DNA of 5,337 nucleotides from the NCBI GenBank assembly GCA_016199375.1, contig JACQGV010000199.1:1-5337 (forward strand). Reading direction: 5' to 3'. The position numbers and the translations under genes were made by a program. Origin of the DNA: Chloroflexota bacterium. GTDB taxonomy: Bacteria > Chloroflexota > Dehalococcoidia > SHYM01. Each line of letters begins with the position of its first letter. Position 1 is the stretch's first letter. This document shows, one piece after another, positions 1 to 4,274 of the stretch. The notes beneath the pieces are model-generated. The model saw nothing but the letters and a program-made list of their open reading frames with translations. It had not been told where the DNA came from and did not search any database.

Positions 1-306
1 GCCCTGGAGGCGAGCCCCTACTCGCCGCCCGGCCCCGACGAGCGCGGGCTGGACTCCGACCTGCTGGGCGTCGCCCTGGAGCGGGAGCAGGCGGTGAAGG
101 TGAGCGAGGGGATCGTCTTCAGCGCCCGCGCCTATCGGGAGATGGTGCAGCGGGTGGTAGACTACCTCCAGGCCCACGGCACCATCACCCTGGCCCAGGT
201 GCGCGACCTTTTCGGCACCAGCCGGAAGTACGCCCAGGCGCTCCTGGAGCACCTGGACCAGCAGCGAGTCACCAGGCGGGTCGGCGACGAGCGGGTGCTG
301 CGATGA
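1..306 (+). CDS. selB: Selenocysteine-specific translation elongation factor SelB, C-terminal end (5' truncated by window)
   Basis: The open frame runs from base 1 to the TGA at 304-306 and gives the last 101 residues. SelB is a GTPase that carries Sec-tRNA to the ribosome and reads the SECIS hairpin of selenoprotein mRNAs through C-terminal winged-helix domains. The visible part matches the last winged helix: a helix rich in basic and hydrophobic residues (about 44-58), then the family signature FGTSRKYAQALLEHLDQ (71-87), and the usual ending with TRRVGDERVLR. No frameshift is seen. A GTG at 94-96 could be read as a start, but the frame is open and SelB-like upstream of it, so the gene begins outside the window. 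The GTPase domain is not visible. Presence of selB implies selenoprotein synthesis in the host, though no Sec UGA or SECIS was recognised here. The identification is firm. Confidence 0.93.
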   Translation, partial: ALEASPYSPPGPDERGLDSDLLGVALEREQAVKVSEGIVFSARAYREMVQRVVDYLQAHGTITLAQVRDLFGTSRKYAQALLEHLDQQRVTRRVGDERVLR

Positions 307-368
307 ATATCCCCCCACCGCGGGATGGCTCCCGCGGCATCGCCGCCGGGAGCGTAGCAGGCAGATGA
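303..368 (+). CDS. Possible 21-codon bridging ORF between selB and nurA
   Basis: An ATG at 303-305 overlaps the selB stop (ATGA), and this frame ends with a TGA at 366-368 that overlaps the nurA ATG (again ATGA). The peptide begins MNIPPPRDGSRG and has no recognisable domain. If translated it would link selB termination to nurA initiation by re-initiation. There is no independent evidence of coding, and ATGA overlaps arise easily, so this is a weak call that could simply be spacer. Confidence 0.2.
   Translation: MNIPPPRDGSRGIAAGSVAGR
318..337 (+). promoter_or_regulatory. Stem-loop in the selB-nurA spacer
   Basis: CCGCGGGA (318-325) is perfectly complementary to TCCCGCGG (330-337), with a 4-base TGGC loop. 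It lies 12 bases after the selB stop. No T run follows, so it is not a standard intrinsic terminator. It may be an mRNA stability or processing hairpin, or a chance structure in GC-rich DNA. Confidence 0.4.
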
Positions 369-1633
369 CACTCCACCTGCCCGACGTCATCGCCCAGATA
401 GAAGACATGGCCGAGGAGCTAAGGCGCCAGTCCCGAGAATCGGGACAGCGCCTGGAGCGCGCCCTGGGGACCCTGAAGCAGGCCGATGGCCCCGCCCTCG
501 CCGCTCGGCTGGAGGACCCGGGCACCAAGGTGACCTGGCTGGTGCCGCGGCTGCCCCAGGCTAACCAAGAGCCGCCCTCGGCGCGCCACCCGGCGCCGCC
601 CTGCCCCACCAGCTACACCGTCGTCGCCACCGACGGCTCCCACATAGACGTGGACCGCAACATGCCGGCAAGCTGTCATCTCATCAACATCGGCACCGTC
701 GTGCTCAGCTACGGCGAGGGTACCGGCGCCGTCCTCTCCAGCCGCCCCCGCCTCTACACCGGCGCGGACGCGGTCATCGCCGAACCCACGGGTGCGGGCC
801 GCGAGGAGCAGGTGCGGGGCGCCGTGCTGGCGGCCAGGCGCATGGTGGAGGAGGTGGCGGCCCTGGCCGAGGCCCTGGAGGCCGCGCCCGCCGCCGTGCC
901 CACGGTAGGGCTGCTGGACGGCACCCTCATCCTGTGGGGTCTGGAGGCAGCGGAGCGGGACTTCGTGCGCGAGGCCCTGGTGCGGGAGGGCATCGTCGCC
1001 CAACTGCGGCGCCTGGAGGCCCTCGCCCGCCGGCGGCCGCTCCTGGCCGTCGCCAGCTACATCAGCTACCCTGGCGCCACCGAGGTGGCCAGCGCCCTGC
1101 GGGTCGCCGTCTGCCCCCACGAGCCGGGCCCCGACTGCGACCGCCACTGCGCCGTGTCACGCCCGGCGACGCCCGCCTGCCGGGCCTGCGCCGCCGCGCC
1201 CCAGGGCCGCCGCGAGTGCGACGCCGTGGGCGGGCTGGCAGACCGCCAGCTCTTCGAGACGCTGCTGGAGCCCGGGCAGCGCTCGGCCCTCTTCGCCAGC
1301 CGCTCCAAGGTGGTGCGCCAGCAGTACGAGCCGGCGGGGCAAGGGGTGTGCTTCTTCTATCTGCGGGGCGCGGACGAGATCGGCCGGGTCGAGCTGCCCC
1401 AGTGGGCCGCCCAGGACGGCCCGCGGCTCGACCTGCTGCACGCCGTCGTCCTCGACCAGTGCCGGCGGGGCTACGGCTATCCCCGCGCCCTCATCGAGGC
1501 CCACGAGCAGGCGGTGGTCTCCGGCGCCGACCGCGAGGCGTTCTGGCGCGCCGTGGAGGGCGCCCTGGCGGAGCGGGGCCTGCCGCGCACGACATCCGGC
1601 AAGAGCGAGAGCAAGCGCACGCGCTGGCTGTAG
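365..1633 (+). CDS. nurA: NurA-family DNA double-strand break repair nuclease
   Basis: This 422-residue protein has the NurA nuclease architecture. NurA is a manganese-dependent 5'-3' exonuclease and endonuclease that acts with the HerA translocase on DNA ends. Visible motifs are VVATDGSHIDVDR (86-98, metal-binding D90), GLLDGTLILWG (182-192, D185), FFYLRGADEIGRVELP (330-345) and a C-terminal GYPRALIEAHEQAVV (371-385), whose Y372 and H380 fit the Tyr/His pair of the family's last active-site motif. E162 or E163 may supply the acidic residue between the two aspartates. A helical N-terminus (about 5-50) may be coiled coil. Residues 250-285 hold a Cys/His cluster that is not part of the core motifs. 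The ATG at 365 overlaps a short upstream ORF, and only a moderate GGGAG lies before it. herA lies 2.6 kb downstream on the same strand, which supports the assignment. Confidence 0.9.
   Translation: MTLHLPDVIAQIEDMAEELRRQSRESGQRLERALGTLKQADGPALAARLEDPGTKVTWLVPRLPQANQEPPSARHPAPPCPTSYTVVATDGSHIDVDRNMPASCHLINIGTVVLSYGEGTGAVLSSRPRLYTGADAVIAEPTGAGREEQVRGAVLAARRMVEEVAALAEALEAAPAAVPTVGLLDGTLILWGLEAAERDFVREALVREGIVAQLRRLEALARRRPLLAVASYISYPGATEVASALRVAVCPHEPGPDCDRHCAVSRPATPACRACAAAPQGRRECDAVGGLADRQLFETLLEPGQRSALFASRSKVVRQQYEPAGQGVCFFYLRGADEIGRVELPQWAAQDGPRLDLLHAVVLDQCRRGYGYPRALIEAHEQAVVSGADREAFWRAVEGALAERGLPRTTSGKSESKRTRWL
428..446 (+). repeat. Short palindromic repeat inside nurA
   Basis: GTCCCGA (430-436) pairs with TCGGGAC (440-446) across a GAA loop. 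The left arm with its flank, CAGTCCCGA at 428-436, recurs exactly at 2401-2409, where it again faces TCGGGAC. In nurA it encodes part of the predicted N-terminal helix (around SRESGQR) and keeps the frame. It may be a dispersed palindrome that entered a tolerant region, or chance. Confidence 0.4.
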
Positions 1634-1650
1634 GCGACGTATCATTCACA

Positions 1651-1882
1651 ATGAGCGGTAGGGCGCCCAGACTAACCGGACGTGAGCTACTGCGCGCCCT
1701 CAGGAGAGCGGGGGGGGGAGCCAGTACGACAGGTGGGTAGCCATGTGCATCTGCGGCATCCCGAACGTTCGGGTCGCGTGACCGTTCCAGTGCACGCAGG
1801 GGAGACACTTCACCCGAAGACGTTGGCGAGCATCCTGGCTCAGGCGGGTATGGCTGAAACGGACTTGCTAAAGTTTCTGTAA
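1651..1882 (+). pseudogene. hicA: HicA-family mRNA interferase toxin, frameshifted at a 9-G run
   Basis: The start at 1651 gives MSGRAPRLTGRELLRALRR, a typical HicA N-terminus, which then enters a 9-G run (1710-1718) and stops at TAG 1738-1740. The rest of HicA lies in another frame: EPVRQVGSHVHLRHP, then TVPVH and the ending ILAQAGMAETDLLKFL, stopping at TAA 1880-1882. Removing one G joins the halves into a protein of about 76 residues, normal HicA length, with the conserved histidine of GSHVHL. HicA is a small double-stranded-RNA-binding-fold toxin that cleaves mRNA and is held by HicB. It starts 17 bases after the nurA stop with no clear ribosome binding site. The break could be true decay, phase variation at the G run, or a homopolymer assembly error; these cannot be separated from one sequence. 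The family call is strong. Confidence 0.82.
1710..1718 (+). repeat. Homopolymer of nine G at the hicA frame break
   Basis: Nine consecutive G residues span the exact point where HicA homology changes frame. Eight G would restore the reading frame (AGGEPVRQ). Such tracts are known slippage sites in phase-variable genes and are also frequent sites of sequencing error. Confidence 0.6.
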
Positions 1883-1892
1883 GGAGAGCCCT

Positions 1893-2131
1893 ATGTCTGC
1901 GCGCACACGTGCCAGACGCTATACCATAGTCCTCGATCCTTGGCCAGATGGGGCTGGCTTTACCGTTACTGTGCCTGCCCTGCCGGGGTGCGTGACCCAG
2001 GGCCACACAAGGGAGGAGCTCTAGCGAGGGCGCAAGAGGCCATCCGGTGCCACCTGGAAGGGTTGGCCGCAGATGGGTTGCCTGTCCCAGAGGAGCATAG
2101 CAAGCCCACCCTGGTGACAGTTGCCGTGTAG
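1893..2131 (+). pseudogene. hicB: HicB-family antitoxin, broken by a one-base frameshift
   Basis: The ATG at 1893 follows an AAGGAG ribosome binding site (1881-1886) that overlaps the hicA stop, the usual hicA-hicB coupling. The first frame reads YTIVLDPWPDGAGFTVTVP, then LPGCVTQGHTREEL, and stops at TAG 2022-2024 after 43 residues. The continuation lies in another frame, ALARAQEAIRCHLEGLAADG, and ends at TAG 2129-2131. One base is missing near 2018 between the EE codons and ALARA. The restored protein of about 79 residues matches the HicB partial RNase H-like fold (PGC..QG.T.EEAL..A.EAI). No extra DNA-binding domain is seen at the C-terminus. HicB would neutralise HicA and may repress the operon. 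Both members of the pair are broken once each, which fits joint decay but also low-accuracy sequence. Confidence 0.82.
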
Positions 2132-2152
2132 CAGCCAAGACAAGGAGGCACG

Positions 2153-2362
2153 GTGTCAAAGGTACGCTACCTGGGGCGGCTGGCCCGCTCCCTTGACCCG
2201 CAGCAGAAGAACGACGTGGCCTACGAGTGCGAAGCGGTCGGCGCTCACCGCTTCAGCCTGCCGGACGAGCCGGCCGACCGCAGCGAGGAGCAACGGGCCT
2301 GGTGGCAGGCCCTCTCCCACGGCCGCTGCCCCCTCTGCGCCGTGGAGCGGGAGGGGCCCTAG
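2153..2362 (+). CDS. Small hypothetical protein with CPLC motif, possible degenerate zinc ribbon
   Basis: A strong AAGGAGG (2142-2148) sits 4 bases before a GTG start at 2153, which decides the start. The 69-residue product has GC-rich codon use like nurA, unlike the hicAB genes just upstream. Cysteines are at 26 (YECEAVGAHRF) and at 59 and 62 (CPLC), and H32 lies between. The pattern resembles a zinc ribbon whose first CxxC pair has lost its second cysteine. The middle is acidic and polar (about 37-50). I do not recognise a named family. Its position between nurA and the HAS-barrel gene suggests it belongs to the same operon, possibly as an accessory DNA- or protein-binding factor. Function is unknown. 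Confidence 0.6.
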   Translation: MSKVRYLGRLARSLDPQQKNDVAYECEAVGAHRFSLPDEPADRSEEQRAWWQALSHGRCPLCAVEREGP

Positions 2363-2400
2363 TGTCCCGTCTCAGAAGCTCGCTGCTTAATTCGGGGGTA

Positions 2401-2422
2401 CAGTCCCGATGGGTCGGGACTG
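2401..2422 (+). repeat. Perfect 9-bp stem-loop
   Basis: CAGTCCCGA (2401-2409) pairs with TCGGGACTG (2414-2422) around a TGGG loop. The left arm is identical to 428-436 within nurA. It lies 38 bases after the stop of the small CPLC protein gene. No T run follows, so it is not a clear terminator. Confidence 0.5.
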
Positions 2423-2431
2423 CCGGGGGAA

Positions 2432-2447
2432 CCGGGGGTATCCCCGG
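2432..2447 (+). repeat. 6-bp GC stem-loop with T-rich stretch further downstream
   Basis: CCGGGG (2432-2437) pairs with CCCCGG (2442-2447) around GTAT. The sequence after it, AATCATGTTTTCTT, is T-rich but the T run starts about 8 bases after the stem, too far for a classical intrinsic terminator. It could cause weak termination or pausing. Confidence 0.35.
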
Positions 2448-2461
2448 AATCATGTTTTCTT

Positions 2462-2503
2462 CCCCCTCTCCTCTTGGAGAGGGGGCCAGGGGGCGAGGTG
2501 AGG
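2462..2503 (+). repeat. Hairpin-containing dispersed-type intergenic repeat
   Basis: CCCCCTCTCC (2462-2471) pairs perfectly with GGAGAGGGGG (2476-2485) around TCTT, followed by a tail CCAGGGGGCGAGGTGAGG (2486-2503). This hairpin-plus-tail form resembles the CCCTCTCC...GGAGAGGG(C)AGGG-GAGG repeats seen between genes in many high-GC bacteria; I recall the pattern but could not search for copies. The GAGGTGAGG tail lies 10 bases before the ATG at 2514, so it may act as the ribosome binding site of the HAS-barrel gene. Confidence 0.5.
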
Positions 2504-2513
2504 TCCGTGGGCC

Positions 2514-3137
2514 ATGAGTAGCGACCCGCCAAAGACGCACAGCAAGCGCCTGGGCCAGGTGCTCGAGGCCAGCACCCGCTCCTTCACCGCCCAGGCCCAG
2601 GAGCTGCACCGGCCGCCGCCCCTGGGCGCCCTGGTGCGGGCGGAGGGCCAGGCCGGCGCCTCCATCTACGCCGTGGTCATCGGCTCGCGGACGGAGTCGG
2701 TGGAGGGCCGGCTGCCCATCGCCACGGGCTGGGCGCTGCCCGACGGCGCCGCCGTCCTGCGGGAGGAGCCCCACCTGCCCAAGCTGCTGCGCACCACCTT
2801 CGAGGCCGCCGTCGTGGCCTACGATCCGGGTGCAGTGGGGCAAGGGCCGCGGGTCGGGCTGCCGCCCTCGCCCGCCGTCATCTACGGCTTCGTCCAGGAG
2901 TGCCCGCCGGAGGCGGACGTCGCCCGCGCCCTGGCCGCCAGCCTCGACTTCCTGCCGCTGCTGCTGTCGGCGGCCCCGCCGGGATTGGCCGAGGAGGCGG
3001 CGACCGCCTGCCTGCGGCTGCTGGCGGAGGGCCAGCCCGACCGCGAGGCTTTCCTGCTGCGGGCGGGCAAGCGCTTGGCGGTGCTCCTGGCCCACGAGCC
3101 GGTCAGGTTGGAGGCGGCGCTGAGGAGATTGGGGTGA
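2514..3137 (+). CDS. Free-standing HAS-barrel domain protein of the HerA/NurA module
   Basis: This 207-residue protein starts with RLGQVLEASTRSFTAQA (12-28), then PPLGALVRAEG (35-45) and IYAVVIGSRTESVEG (51-65), the pattern of a HAS barrel, the beta-barrel found at the N-terminus of HerA-type ATPases and of ATP synthase alpha/beta. The middle has HLPKLLRTTFEAAVVAYD (87-104) and LPPSPAVIYGFVQEC (116-130). The C-terminal helices include LDFLPLLL and REAFLLRAGKRLAVLL (177-192). I recall similar stand-alone HAS-barrel proteins next to herA/nurA in Cyanobacteria and Chloroflexota. Role is probably structural: an adaptor for the HerA hexamer or for NurA. No catalytic motif is seen. Start ATG 2514 is preceded by GAGGTGAGG. 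Codon use is GC-rich like nurA and herA. The fold call is fairly sure; the function is inferred. Confidence 0.7.
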   Translation: MSSDPPKTHSKRLGQVLEASTRSFTAQAQELHRPPPLGALVRAEGQAGASIYAVVIGSRTESVEGRLPIATGWALPDGAAVLREEPHLPKLLRTTFEAAVVAYDPGAVGQGPRVGLPPSPAVIYGFVQECPPEADVARALAASLDFLPLLLSAAPPGLAEEAATACLRLLAEGQPDREAFLLRAGKRLAVLLAHEPVRLEAALRRLG

Positions 3138-3147
3138 AGCTGTTTCT

Positions 3148-3177
3148 AACAGGCGTTCGGGTAACATGAACGCTGTT
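3148..3177 (+). promoter_or_regulatory. Inverted repeat upstream of the TIR gene
   Basis: AACAGGCGTTC (3148-3158) is complementary to GAACGCTGTT (3168-3177) with one bulged G, around a 9-base loop. It lies between the HAS-barrel stop and the TIR start, where base composition changes. It could be an operator, an RNA hairpin, or a remnant of an insertion boundary. No T run follows, so it is not an intrinsic terminator. Confidence 0.4.
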
Positions 3178-3205
3178 GGGATCGGACACCAATGGGGAGG
3201 GCGAC

Positions 3206-3637
3206 ATGTACATGGTCTTCGTCAGCTACAAGACCGGGGAGCTTTCTCTACTAGACCCTCTCGTGACGGCTTTGAGACAGGCTAGCATCGATGTTTATAT
3301 CGCCGAAGAAAACCCGCAGCCAGGTCGTCATCTTTACGACCAGAAGATAATCCCAGGTATTAAGGCTTCTGATTGCATGCTGGTATTGCTGACTCCTGCT
3401 GCCGCCAAATCACAAGACGTCATTAGCGAGATCGGCATGGCCCTGAGTCTTTCGAAGCCAATTGTGGTCCTCCTTGAAAGGGGCGTGCAGTGCCCGGGCC
3501 CTCTTGCAGGGAAGGAAGTGCTCGACTTCGATCGTCAAGACTCTCTGTCTGCTTTGCAAAAAGCATGCGACTGCATCTGCGACCTAGCTGGAGGTAAGGA
3601 GCAGACTGAAGCTGAAATCCGAAGGGCGCTCTGGTGA
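3206..3637 (+). CDS. Single-domain TIR protein (putative NADase)
   Basis: The 143-residue product is almost entirely one TIR-like domain. MVFVSYKTGE (3-12) is the first strand and loop, VYIAEENPQPGRHLYDQ (30-46) the BB-loop region, IKASDCMLVLLTPAAAKSQ (52-70) the third strand, and SEIGMALSLSKPIVVLLERG (74-93) follows, with E75 at the place of the catalytic glutamate of TIR NAD-cleaving enzymes. Bacterial TIR proteins often deplete NAD+ or make cyclic ADP-ribose signals in antiphage defence. I chose ATG 3206 because GGGGAGGG (3194-3201) precedes it; an in-frame TTG at 3176 would add 10 unlikely residues. GC is 50% over 3241-3480 against 75% in a sampled stretch of herA, suggesting acquisition by transfer. 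No sensor domain or membrane segment is attached, so a partner is expected, possibly the nucleotidyltransferase or HerA downstream. The fold is well supported; NADase activity is inferred. Confidence 0.8.
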   Translation: MYMVFVSYKTGELSLLDPLVTALRQASIDVYIAEENPQPGRHLYDQKIIPGIKASDCMLVLLTPAAAKSQDVISEIGMALSLSKPIVVLLERGVQCPGPLAGKEVLDFDRQDSLSALQKACDCICDLAGGKEQTEAEIRRALW

Positions 3638-3650
3638 GGCAGCGCGTCGT

Positions 3651-4274
3651 ATGTCCGATAAGCGTGAGGCCCGCCGACAACTGATTGCCCTGGCGCGCAG
3701 GCTCCAGCGCCCTGGCTCGGGCACATCGCTGCGCGTCTTGCGCGAGAGGACGGCTGACATGCAGTTCCCCGACCTCAGACCGATCCTCGGGCCTCTACCC
3801 TGGGCGGTGGCCGGCGCCGTCGCCACCCGCCTCTACATGCCCGAGCGCGCTACCAGGGACCTTGACATTGCTGTGCTCAGACGGGACCGCGCGGAGGCGG
3901 AGCGCAAGCTGACAGGAGCAGGATTCACTCGCCAGAGCGAGCTGGCTATCGGTGGCTCGACCTGGCTGTCTCCCGATGGGACGCCGGTGGACGTGGTGGA
4001 GTTGGAAGCGCCCTGGGCCGCGAAAGCTATCGTAGAGGCCCAGAACAACCGCGACTCCCAGGGCCTGCCCGTTTTGCCTCTGCCCTATCTGGTGCTGATG
4101 AAGCTCCAGGCGGGACGCGTCCAGGACCTGGCCGACGTGACCCGCATGCTCGGCCAGGCCGACGAGGGCGTGCTCAACGCCACCCGGCAGCTTTTCGAGC
4201 GCCATGCCCCTGAGGACTTGGACGACCTGGAGAGCCTGATCGCCCTGGGGCAGTTGGAGATGCGCAACCCATGA
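3651..4274 (+). CDS. AbiEii/MNT-like nucleotidyltransferase-fold protein
   Basis: This 207-residue protein carries a polymerase-beta-like nucleotidyltransferase core. WAVAGAVATRLYMPERATRDLDI (51-73 in outline) has the glycine-containing helix and the metal-binding D70 and D72. PVDVVELE (112-119) supplies the third acidic residue D114. LVLMKLQAGRVQDLADVTRM (147-166) holds the Lys...Arg...Asp..Asp pattern typical of AbiEii and related DUF6036-type proteins. Such proteins act in toxin-antitoxin and abortive-infection systems by transferring nucleotides to tRNA or to a partner protein. The first 35 or so residues are basic and fit the family less well; an ATG at 3759 is a possible shorter start. 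The gene begins 13 bases after the TIR stop and its TGA (4272-4274) overlaps the herA ATG, which suggests coupled translation. No HEPN or other known partner antitoxin is seen in the window. The fold is secure; the exact subfamily and activity are not. Confidence 0.75.
   Translation: MSDKREARRQLIALARRLQRPGSGTSLRVLRERTADMQFPDLRPILGPLPWAVAGAVATRLYMPERATRDLDIAVLRRDRAEAERKLTGAGFTRQSELAIGGSTWLSPDGTPVDVVELEAPWAAKAIVEAQNNRDSQGLPVLPLPYLVLMKLQAGRVQDLADVTRMLGQADEGVLNATRQLFERHAPEDLDDLESLIALGQLEMRNP

Noticed and set aside
318..337. Intrinsic terminator after selB
   Set aside because: The stem is good, but no T run follows and nurA starts 28 bases later on the same strand.
419..1147. 242-codon minus-strand open frame opposite nurA
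   Set aside because: It mirrors the NurA coding frame, with Gly/Ala/Arg-rich composition and no motifs.
934..1740. 268-codon + strand frame overlapping nurA and hicA
   Set aside because: Its first part is a shifted reading of nurA with a Pro/Arg/Gly-rich product. Only its last segment, from 1651, is real, as the HicA N-terminus.
1760..1773. 14-bp perfect palindrome CCCGAACGTTCGGG
   Set aside because: It lies inside hicA and encodes the ordinary HPERSG segment; a HicB operator would be expected before the operon, so it is probably chance.
1738..2024. Selenocysteine or stop-codon readthrough explaining the hic stops, given selB nearby
   Set aside because: Both in-frame stops are TAG, not TGA, and the homology continues in a different frame, so recoding as Sec cannot explain them.
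1491..2159. 222-codon minus-strand open frame over hicAB
   Set aside because: Both hic genes show family motifs on the + strand; the antisense frame shows none.
2253..3167. 304-codon open frame on the minus strand
   Set aside because: It is antisense to the HAS-barrel gene and the CPLC gene, has low-complexity Arg/Gly/Gln-rich sequence, and matches no family. It is an artefact of high GC.
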